Shown in pieces: positions 1 through 5,418 of a stretch of 15,047 bases of DNA. Location: NCBI GenBank assembly GCA_049699715.1, contig JBNAVB010000015.1, positions 1 through 15,047 on the forward strand, given 5' to 3'. Position 1 is the stretch's first letter, and each line of letters opens with the position of its first letter. This DNA is from JAVZYK01 sp049699715 (GTDB lineage: Archaea; Nanobdellota; Nanobdellia; Pacearchaeales; UBA284). Under the pieces are notes generated by a model that saw only the letters and a list, made by a program, of their open reading frames with translations, was not told the DNA's origin and did no database searches. The translations under genes and the position numbers were made by a program.

Positions 1-1
1 T

Positions 2-133
2 GGATGGATTGATCAGCGACGGAAGCTGGGGCTTTTAAGCCCCAGAGAATGTCACTATAAAAAACTACCTGTGAGGGATAAAAATAAAACTTGCGCCAGG
101 ACAAAGAGTAAGCCCATTCTAAACTATAAATGA
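2..133 (+). CDS. Partial gene, C-terminal end resembling ribosomal protein uS13 (tentative)
   Basis: An open frame enters from the left edge and ends at TGA 131-133, giving 43 residues. It is Lys/Arg-rich and contains LPVRDKNKTCARTK. By eye this aligns with the uS13 C-terminal signature (HYKGLPVRGQ-T-T-ARTRK type) with two one-codon gaps, and the preceding RRKLGLLSPRECHYKK also resembles the region before that signature. The invariant Gly-Gln after LPVR is replaced by Asp-Lys. It is therefore either a diverged uS13, a decaying copy, or a chance match. It was too short and too near the edge for a start to be assigned. The T-rich run after the stop (about 142-153) could end its transcript. Confidence 0.35.
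   Translation, partial: GWIDQRRKLGLLSPRECHYKKLPVRDKNKTCARTKSKPILNYK
26..45. repeat. Perfect 9-bp GC-rich inverted repeat (hairpin)
   Basis: CTGGGGCTT and AAGCCCCAG face each other across a 2-nt TT spacer. In RNA this would be a 7- to 9-bp stem with a small loop. It is conspicuous in AT-rich surroundings and lies inside the tentative uS13-like frame. It could be part of an RNA structure whose remainder lies left of the window, or chance within coding sequence. No T-tract follows immediately, so it is not a typical terminator. Confidence 0.45.
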
Positions 134-280
134 AGTAGTATTTTTATTTTCAACTTATTTATATTTATTTATGACTTTTGACTAAATTTTGGATGAAATC
201 TAAAATACCTTCTTCAGTTAACCTGCTTTGTATCAACGCTCTTTTGAACCTTCCATAAAATCTCTTTTTTGGTAAAGACA

Positions 281-352
281 CGCCCACACCGGGATTCGAA
301 CCCGGGTTACAACCGTGACAGGGTTGTGTGTTAGCCATTGCACCATGTGGGC
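281..352 (-). tRNA. tRNA-Asp (anticodon GTC)
   Basis: Read on the minus strand, the acceptor arms are GCCCACA (346-352) and TGTGGGC (282-288), with discriminator G at 281. The anticodon stem CAACC/GGTTG closes a 7-nt loop CTGTCAC, so the anticodon is GTC (317-319) and it decodes Asp GAC/GAU. The T arm is CCGGG-TTCGAAT-CCCGG, and the D arm is a short GTG/CAC stem with GG in the loop. G73 agrees with the aspartate identity rule. CCA is not encoded, and no intron is seen. A BRE/TATA-like element lies about 27 nt upstream. Confidence 0.96.
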
Positions 353-372
353 ACAATTTTTACATAGCAAGA

Positions 373-385
373 GAATTTTTAAAGC
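373..385 (-). promoter_or_regulatory. BRE/TATA-like promoter of tRNA-Asp
   Basis: On the minus strand the sequence is GCTTTAAAAATTC, preceded by GAAAA. The box centre is about 27 nt from the mature tRNA 5' end, which is the expected archaeal spacing for a start at or just before the tRNA. Confidence 0.6.
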
Positions 386-429
386 TTTTCTTTAAAATCT
401 TCTTTAAACTCTTTAAGTGCTACCGCTAA

Positions 430-439
430 AAATTTAAAC
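430..439 (+). promoter_or_regulatory. TATA-like promoter of the MgtE-half gene pair
   Basis: AAATTTAAAC is centred about 25 nt before ATG 460, with no Shine-Dalgarno between. This predicts a leaderless transcript and supports ATG 460 over the upstream in-frame TTG at 445. It is divergent from the tRNA-Asp promoter. Confidence 0.5.
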
Positions 440-459
440 TTCTATTGTCTATTGTTTTT

Positions 460-1113
460 ATGGTAAAAGTGGTAAAAGCATTGGGAGGAAATAAATTCGA
501 GGTGAAACAAGATGGAAATCAACAAGAACACCATAAACATTTTAGGTTCCGGATTGTAGGAAAAAGCGCTTTTGAAAGACATAGAGAATTTTATGAAATC
601 TTCCTTTCGGAAATGATTTCGATTACAGGTGGTTTAATTGCTGGCTTAATCTTGCTCAACATTAAAAATAGCTTAGAATTTGTCCCTGCTCTGCTTATTT
701 TATTGCCGGGATCGCTTGAACTTCACGGCAATCTTTTTGGTTCATTAGCCGCAAGGTTGAGTGTGGCTTTACATCTGCGGAGGATGAAGCCAAGATTAAA
801 CCATAGTAAGATTTTTGTGTCTAATATTGCAGCTACGGTTTTCCTCGCAATTATTGTTTCCTTAATCTTGGGCGCAGTTTCTTATTTTTTAACCCAAATG
901 ATCTTCGGAGTTTCTAACATAAACATTATTTTCATAGCATTAATCGCAATGTTTTTATCGCTTATTATAGAGGTTCCCTTTACTATAGCCGCTGTCTTCT
1001 GGCTATTTAAAAAGGGATTGGAGCCGGATGACATAATGGGGCCCTATGTTACAACCTTGGCAGATATTGTTAGTGTTGTGACTATCCTAATCGCTATTGC
1101 GATAATTGTCTAA
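460..1113 (+). CDS. MgtE-type divalent cation transporter, half-size membrane subunit A
   Basis: This 217-residue protein has a short basic, soluble N-terminus (about 50 residues) followed by about five hydrophobic segments. It matches the MgtE integral-membrane domain (PF01769; archaeal COG1824 type). The visible motifs are the loop P-ELHGNLFGSLAARLSVALH, equivalent to the conserved GN-GS-AAR helix, and the C-terminal LEPDDIMGPYVTTLAD, equivalent to DPD-PLVTT-AD, which lines the ion path in MgtE. The MgtE N domain and CBS gating domains are absent. It probably carries Mg2+ or a similar cation in the cytoplasmic membrane. A second half-size gene follows after 42 bp, so the two products probably pair into one pore. 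ATG 460 was chosen because of the promoter spacing; TTG 445 would add five residues. Confidence 0.85.
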   Translation: MVKVVKALGGNKFEVKQDGNQQEHHKHFRFRIVGKSAFERHREFYEIFLSEMISITGGLIAGLILLNIKNSLEFVPALLILLPGSLELHGNLFGSLAARLSVALHLRRMKPRLNHSKIFVSNIAATVFLAIIVSLILGAVSYFLTQMIFGVSNINIIFIALIAMFLSLIIEVPFTIAAVFWLFKKGLEPDDIMGPYVTTLADIVSVVTILIAIAIIV

Positions 1114-1117
1114 ATAG

Positions 1118-1142
1118 AATCAAAAATTTAGAATCAAAAATT
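1118..1142 (+). repeat. Tandem 12-bp direct repeat between the two MgtE halves
   Basis: GAATCAAAAATT occurs at 1118-1129 and again at 1131-1142, a 13-bp period, filling most of the 42-bp gap between the stop of the first half and the start of the second. It may be slippage or the scar of a local duplication. No function is evident. Confidence 0.8.
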
Positions 1143-1155
1143 GTAAAAAGATAAG

Positions 1156-1698
1156 ATGAAGTTGTTCATGAAAATCGTACGTGAAAGCATTTTTGTTCTA
1201 GTTATAGCTGCCTTATTAAGCTCAATTGGGGGCGTGGCTTTGAAATCTATAGAAGCGAGTCTTGTGACTTTGGTTCCTCTTATTGTAATATTGCCAGCTT
1301 TAAACGATATGATAGGGGATTTCGGGATTATTCTTGTATCAAGATTTACGACAGCATTATATATGCATAAGAAAATAAACTTCATTGCAAGATATTTGTT
1401 TAAAGACGTGTTGCTGATTGCATTAATCTCTGCAATCTATATAGCTATGCTCGGAACTCTCTTCTCTTTAGCAAGAGGTTTCTCTTTTAATTTGATATTT
1501 TTATTAAAAATAATCGTCCTAACACTAATCACAACTATAATTTTGGTCTTGATTAATTTCTTTATTGCCTTGTTTGCCGGCAAGTATACTTACAAGAAAA
1601 AAGTCGATCCAGATAATGTCCTAATCCCGCTGACAACCTCTATTGCGGATTTGGGAGCAATGGCTATTCTGGCTTTATTAGTTTTATTACTTTTCTGA
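1156..1698 (+). CDS. MgtE-type divalent cation transporter, half-size membrane subunit B
   Basis: This 180-residue, almost entirely hydrophobic protein has about five membrane segments. It has the same two landmarks as its upstream neighbour: LPALNDMIGDFGIILVSRF in the first half (GN replaced by GD) and VDPDNVLIPLTTSIADLGA near the C-terminus. It is thus a second PF01769 domain, encoded separately. Archaeal COG1824 proteins often carry two such domains in one chain. Here the chain is two genes with a stop (TAA 1111-1113), a 42-bp gap and a new ATG. The products probably form a heterodimer equivalent to the MgtE homodimer. Its TGA lies 5 bp from the end of the convergent trxB. Confidence 0.85.
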   Translation: MKLFMKIVRESIFVLVIAALLSSIGGVALKSIEASLVTLVPLIVILPALNDMIGDFGIILVSRFTTALYMHKKINFIARYLFKDVLLIALISAIYIAMLGTLFSLARGFSFNLIFLLKIIVLTLITTIILVLINFFIALFAGKYTYKKKVDPDNVLIPLTTSIADLGAMAILALLVLLLF

Positions 1699-1724
1699 TT
1701 TAATTATTGTTTTTCTGATTTAAT
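1691..1724. repeat. 14-bp direct repeat at the convergent gene ends
   Basis: TTTTCTGATTTAAT occurs at 1691-1704 and 1711-1724, a 20-bp period. The first copy holds the TGA of the second MgtE-half gene. The second codes for the last residues of thioredoxin reductase on the other strand, so one copy may have been created from the other and shaped one of the two C-termini. No clear hairpin terminator is visible in this 5-bp convergent gap. Confidence 0.8.
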
Positions 1725-2603
1725 ATATTTATAAGCTGAGAATGCCGCAATCGCGCCATCGCTTGCAGCAGTAATTATCTGCCTTAGTTTCTTCGAGACA
1801 CAATCACCCGCCGCGAAAACGCCCAGGATGTTTGTCTCCATTGCATTATTTGTTAAAACGAATCCGTCTTTGTCTGTCTGTAAATTTAATTTTTTTGTGA
1901 GATAGCTCGAGGGGACATTGCCTATCTCGATGAAAACTCCCCGAACCTTCAGTTTTTTCTTGTTTGTAAGCAAAACTCCCTCGATAAAGTTTCTTCCAAA
2001 AATTTTTGAAACTTCTGTATTGTAGATTATTTCTATGTTCTTTGTCTTTTTTATTTGCGCGATCCGCAAAGGCTCTGCTCTGAGCTCCTTGCCCCGATAG
2101 ATTATGTAAACTTTTTTGGCATATTTTGCTAGAAGTAAGGCAGACATTGCAGCCGAGTCACTGCCTCCTATAACTGCTATGATTTTATTTTTAAACAGGG
2201 GCGCGTCACACGTGGCACAATATGAGACACCCTTGCCGATGAACTTGGCTTCTTCTGGCAGGCTCAGTTTTTTCCTTTCTGTGCCAAGTGCAAAAATAAG
2301 GGCCTTGGATTCATATCTGTTTTTATCTGTCATCACCGTAAACTTGTCTTTTTTTCTGATTATGCTTATAATCTCCTCCTCGAGAATTTTTACTCCGAGA
2401 GTTGTGGCTTGTTCTTTCATTATCTTTATCAATGCCAGTCCAGAAATTGCTTTAATTCCCGGATAATTTTCAATAACAGAAGCGTAGTTTGCCTGGCCGC
2501 CGAGCTCTTTGCCTATGACAAGAGTTTTTAACTTGTAGCGCGCTGCGAACAGCGCTGCTGTCATGCCTGCCGGGCCCGAGCCCAAAATAATTAAATCATA
2601 CAT
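1704..2603 (-). CDS. trxB: Thioredoxin reductase (low-molecular-weight FAD type)
   Basis: This 299-residue flavoprotein passes reducing equivalents to thioredoxin or glutaredoxin-like partners in the cytosol. Seen: the FAD-binding GSGPAG at residues 8-13; the redox-active CATC at 129-132 followed by DAP; the second dinucleotide fold GGSDSA at 146-151; and the C-terminal FAD-binding AAGD segment. The length is normal for the family. The usual NADPH 2'-phosphate motif HRR-x3-R is here YRG-x3-R (about residues 169-175), so NADPH preference is doubtful; some archaeal reductases lack that motif and do not use NADPH well. It is the last gene of the minus-strand sulfur/redox run, 24 bp after the preceding gene, and fits as the electron source for glutaredoxin and the CcdA/thioredoxin-like pair encoded upstream. 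Confidence 0.94.
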   Translation of the reverse strand: MYDLIILGSGPAGMTAALFAARYKLKTLVIGKELGGQANYASVIENYPGIKAISGLALIKIMKEQATTLGVKILEEEIISIIRKKDKFTVMTDKNRYESKALIFALGTERKKLSLPEEAKFIGKGVSYCATCDAPLFKNKIIAVIGGSDSAAMSALLLAKYAKKVYIIYRGKELRAEPLRIAQIKKTKNIEIIYNTEVSKIFGRNFIEGVLLTNKKKLKVRGVFIEIGNVPSSYLTKKLNLQTDKDGFVLTNNAMETNILGVFAAGDCVSKKLRQIITAASDGAIAAFSAYKYIKSEKQ

Positions 2604-2627
2604 TCTTACAAGATTTTCTTTTTTGTT

Positions 2628-2867
2628 TTATTTTTTTATTGAAGTTATTAGGTAGATTAAAGCAAGGCAGCCCCATACGATGAACAACACAGCCGAAGGC
2701 CATGCATCATTAACCATCGAGTTTATAAGAACGCCAATTGCGCCAATCAGGTTCAAAGCCTGATAAACCCGAGAGTTTGGCGAAATTTGTCTTGTGGTCA
2801 CAAGAAGATAGGCTATGAGAATTACTGCCATGCCAGCCCAACCCAAAACCGATATGAATGAAACCAT
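2628..2867 (-). CDS. Small three-helix membrane protein (CBU_0592-like)
   Basis: This 79-residue protein has three hydrophobic segments (about 5-25, 36-52 and 55-76). The pattern is LGW-GM..IL.AYLLVTTRQI followed by YQALNLIGAIGVLINS and a tail with a conserved Trp. It resembles the CBU_0592-like domain, which is related in size and fold to SemiSWEET or PQ-loop half-transporters. The substrate is unknown. It lies between ccdA and trxB with gaps of 55 and 24 bp. An AT-rich TATA-like stretch (about 2880-2893) precedes it, so an internal promoter is possible. Placement in a redox operon may be meaningful, or the gene may only be co-transcribed. Confidence 0.65.
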   Translation of the reverse strand: MVSFISVLGWAGMAVILIAYLLVTTRQISPNSRVYQALNLIGAIGVLINSMVNDAWPSAVLFIVWGCLALIYLITSIKK

Positions 2868-2922
2868 TTGCTTTTTTTCTTTTTATATTTTATGATTTAG
2901 TTATGAGTTTATTATTTTAACA

Positions 2923-3624
2923 TTAATACAACCATCCGAACAAGAGCGCGAGACCTATTATTACAAGGATTATGCCTGCGATGAGATGCAACAATCTCAA
3001 GTTCTTTTCGCGCCAGCCGTAAATTGCGTCTATAGTTGTAAAACCGAAGTAAATTATAAGGGTTATAGCAATCATTGGCAGTACAAAGATAATGTTATAG
3101 AGCAAGAGCCACGGGATTGTTTCTATAATGCTCAAGGGCCCGAGAAGACCACAACAAATCACATAAGGGCCCATTGTACAGGGTGTTAAGAATAAGGCCA
3201 CTATCAAGCCAGTGATGAAAGCACCTTTTGCAGAGGTTATGCCAGCAATGATATTTTTCATTGACGGGCGCCATTTTTTAGGCATCTCTGTAGCAAATCC
3301 AAAGGAACCGTAAGCAAAGAAGTCTTTTATATTAAATGCGCCGAGAATGATTCCTATAACTCCTAAAGCACGATAAAGCCATATTTTTATGTCTGCCAAC
3401 GCAGTTAGGCCTTTGAAAATGTTTATTAGAACGAGGCCGTAAAAGATGTACATTAAGAATATCGCTGCAGTGAAAGCTAAGCCGACTTGGAGAACTTTCT
3501 TCCTTTCCCTAGGATATCTTGTCAATATTGCAATTAAGGCGAGCGTGAGAACAGCAAGTTCGCAGGGATTTATTGCATCTGCGGCTGCCAACGCCACTAA
3601 TGTGGGCAAAGTTAACTCAACCAT
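2923..3624 (-). CDS. ccdA: CcdA/DsbD-type transmembrane electron carrier
   Basis: This 233-residue polytopic protein has about six to seven membrane segments. It carries the two conserved Cys-containing motifs of the CcdA/DsbD beta family: NPCELAVL (Cys21) in the first helix and TPCTMGPY (Cys149) in the fourth. These cysteines take electrons from cytosolic thioredoxin and give them to an extracytoplasmic thioredoxin-like partner. Extra cysteines sit at 157-158. The partner is probably the anchored thioredoxin-like protein encoded 40 bp upstream, and the electron source is probably the thioredoxin reductase and glutaredoxin of the same run. In bacteria this system serves cytochrome c maturation and disulfide reduction. 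No cytochrome genes are present here, so disulfide repair or delivery of reductant to the surface is more likely. Confidence 0.88.
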   Translation of the reverse strand: MVELTLPTLVALAAADAINPCELAVLTLALIAILTRYPRERKKVLQVGLAFTAAIFLMYIFYGLVLINIFKGLTALADIKIWLYRALGVIGIILGAFNIKDFFAYGSFGFATEMPKKWRPSMKNIIAGITSAKGAFITGLIVALFLTPCTMGPYVICCGLLGPLSIIETIPWLLLYNIIFVLPMIAITLIIYFGFTTIDAIYGWREKNLRLLHLIAGIILVIIGLALLFGWLY

Positions 3625-3664
3625 TTTTTGTCAAATTACCCTGTTTTTTATTACGAATTTTCTA

Positions 3665-4150
3665 TTATGAAGTTATTAGATTTAAATATTCTTCTTTGCT
3701 TCTGACGCCAACGTAAGTTTTACAATTGATTATTACTGTTGGCACTGCCTGAGGAATCAAACCAAAGTTCAATATCTTCTGTCTTTCAGTGTCTATCGCT
3801 AAATCATAATACTGAAATTTTTGATTTAATTCTTGTTCTAGTTCTTGTAAACGAGGAACAGCTATGGCGCAGGCTGAACAGCCAGCCTGATGGATTACTG
3901 TAACCTTTGGCAACAAATCGCAAGTTTCCGGAGCCAAGATTATTCCATCCTTCAAGATTATCTCTTCATTTTGATTTTTAGGAACATTTGCGAACCATGC
4001 TACTAACGCTATGATAGCTACAGCCAAAACCAAAGTTATTATCGCTAAAATCATCTTTTTTTTGTTTAAGTTTGTCTTAACTTTTTTCTCTTTATTTTCA
4101 CTTTCTTGACTCGCTTTCACTTGAATTTCCATTTTCTTCTGATTATCCAT
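3665..4150 (-). CDS. Membrane-anchored thioredoxin-like protein
   Basis: This 161-residue protein has a charged N-terminal tail of about 32 residues, one membrane helix (about 33-54) and an outward-facing thioredoxin-fold domain. The redox motif is CSAC at 91-94 inside VIHQAGCSACAIAVP. The cis-proline loop is AVPTVI with Pro137. Two further cysteines, 77 and 143, could form a structural disulfide. The positive N-terminus implies that the domain faces outside. Together with the downstream ccdA gene it forms a split DsbD-like system in which CcdA passes electrons to this CxxC. The first Met was used as start; Met7 is also possible. The gene follows glutaredoxin after 19 bp. Confidence 0.8.
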   Translation of the reverse strand: MDNQKKMEIQVKASQESENKEKKVKTNLNKKKMILAIITLVLAVAIIALVAWFANVPKNQNEEIILKDGIILAPETCDLLPKVTVIHQAGCSACAIAVPRLQELEQELNQKFQYYDLAIDTERQKILNFGLIPQAVPTVIINCKTYVGVRSKEEYLNLITS

Positions 4151-4169
4151 CTTTTTATGATTATTTTAA

Positions 4170-4403
4170 TTACTTCAATTTTAGTAATTTTTTCAGCTGA
4201 ACGACATCAAATCCTATAACAACGTTATTATCAATGGTTGTGACTGGAACTCCCATTTGGCCGCTTTTTTCTACCATCTCCATCGCGGCTTTTTCATCTG
4301 TGCTCACATCAATATCTTTGAAATCAATTTTATTCTCTTTAAGCCATTCTTTTAGCTTTACACACCAAGGACAAGCAGGTGTTGAGTAAACCATTACTTT
4401 CAT
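4170..4403 (-). CDS. Glutaredoxin-like protein (CPWC)
   Basis: This 77-residue, single-domain protein has the thioredoxin fold. It has active-site CPWC at 11-14 after VMVYSTPA, the cis-proline GVPVTTID (Pro53), and the GFD glutathione-loop equivalent at 64-66. It resembles the short archaeal/bacterial glutaredoxin-like (YruB/NrdH-type) family, whose members are usually reduced by thioredoxin reductase rather than glutathione. That suits the trxB gene at the end of this run. It is cytosolic. The start is only 3 bp after the preceding stop, so translation is probably coupled. It likely supplies electrons to CcdA, to persulfide chemistry of the Isc enzymes, or to the PP-loop enzyme. Confidence 0.9.
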   Translation of the reverse strand: MKVMVYSTPACPWCVKLKEWLKENKIDFKDIDVSTDEKAAMEMVEKSGQMGVPVTTIDNNVVIGFDVVQLKKLLKLK

Positions 4404-4406
4404 TTT

Positions 4407-5411
4407 TTATTTTAATCTCAATTTGTCTATTTCCGCATCGCTGAGAGATTTAACCTTTAAAGATTTATTAAGTTTTCCTTTGCCGTAATTCACTGTTACA
4501 TTTAAACCCCTGTCTTTTTTGGCGTCGGAATAAGCTGCTGTGAGGGCAGCCGCAAGCCTTATTGTTTTTTCAGTGACTTTTCCTTGCAATAAGGTTATTG
4601 GGCTTGGGATAAATTTAACTTCAAAAATGAAATCTTGATTTGCTAAGCTTCGAATGATCTTGTTCTCTTGTTCGTTTCTTCCAACGATTATTTTATTATT
4701 GCCTGCGCGAAAATGTCTTCCTATTTTGAGCAATTCTATATCTCGCGGTTCTATTTTCTTTTTGTGTTTGAATAAGTCTCGAAGTTTCTTTGTAAATTCC
4801 TGTTCGCAAAGCAAGCAGCCGCCTGCTGGCGTTGGGAAAGATAGTTTCCACCTTTTTGCAAGTTCAAGTTGCTTGTGTCTTGAACGGCCTTGAATGCCGA
4901 GAAGTTTATTTCTATCAACTAAACCTTGTTTCTCGGCTTCTGTTTCCTCGAGAAGCTTGGCTGACAGCGGGCGAAGAAGTTTGCCTTGCAAGCAAGATTC
5001 CTTTTCTACAAGTTTCAAAGCTCCAAGATGCTGGCTCATTGGCCTTTCATTAAGAACCTCGCCTGTTGCAATAAATTTCGCCTCGAATTTTGGCATAAGC
5101 TCTTTAGCTTTTTTTAACATGAAAATATGGCAATCAATACAAGGATTTATAGCTGAGCCATAACCATATTTTGGTTTCCTAATTATTGAAAGATATCCTT
5201 GAAACAATTTGCCTTTAGTGCAATCAATAACTTTTAACTTGATTCCCCGAGTTTGTGCAAAGTTAAAAGCACAATCAGGCATGCAACAGCCTGAACCGAA
5301 AGGTAATGAAAAATATAAAGCTATAACTTCGATGTTTTGTTCTTGTAAAAGTTTTATTGCAAGTCTGGAATCTAAGCCTCCAGAAAGTAAGGCTATACAT
5401 TTGGTTTTCAT
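4407..5411 (-). CDS. PP-loop ATPase, MnmA/ThiI-like tRNA sulfurtransferase
   Basis: This 334-residue protein (from ATG 5411) begins with a PP-loop, SGGLDS at 10-15, which adenylates a substrate carbonyl, typically a tRNA uridine. Cysteine motifs follow: CC-x3-C at 42-47, NPCIDCH with CIDC at 91-94, and GGCLLC with CLLC at 199-202. These are typical of a thiolation branch distantly related to MnmA and ThiI. The C-terminal part, with GRHFR (231-235) and IVGRNEQEN, resembles the NFACT-R-like tail seen in some of these proteins. Sulfur probably comes from IscS in the same operon. An upstream in-frame ATG (5456) would add 15 residues and overlap iscU by 38 nt. ATG 5411 was preferred because it starts right before the domain, 7 bp after the iscU stop, with GGTGA upstream. 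The exact tRNA position modified cannot be read from sequence. Confidence 0.75.
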   Translation of the reverse strand: MKTKCIALLSGGLDSRLAIKLLQEQNIEVIALYFSLPFGSGCCMPDCAFNFAQTRGIKLKVIDCTKGKLFQGYLSIIRKPKYGYGSAINPCIDCHIFMLKKAKELMPKFEAKFIATGEVLNERPMSQHLGALKLVEKESCLQGKLLRPLSAKLLEETEAEKQGLVDRNKLLGIQGRSRHKQLELAKRWKLSFPTPAGGCLLCEQEFTKKLRDLFKHKKKIEPRDIELLKIGRHFRAGNNKIIVGRNEQENKIIRSLANQDFIFEVKFIPSPITLLQGKVTEKTIRLAAALTAAYSDAKKDRGLNVTVNYGKGKLNKSLKVKSLSDAEIDKLRLK

Positions 5412-5418
5412 TTCTACT

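Noticed and set aside
165..356. A 63-codon frame on the minus strand across the tRNA and beyond, including a 38-codon GTG-start version (165-281) with protein-like composition
   Set aside because: Its first part is the tRNA-Asp gene itself and the remainder has no ATG, no ribosome binding site and no recognised motif. A remnant of an integrated element at the tRNA 3' end was considered, but there is no repeated tRNA end or integrase to support it.
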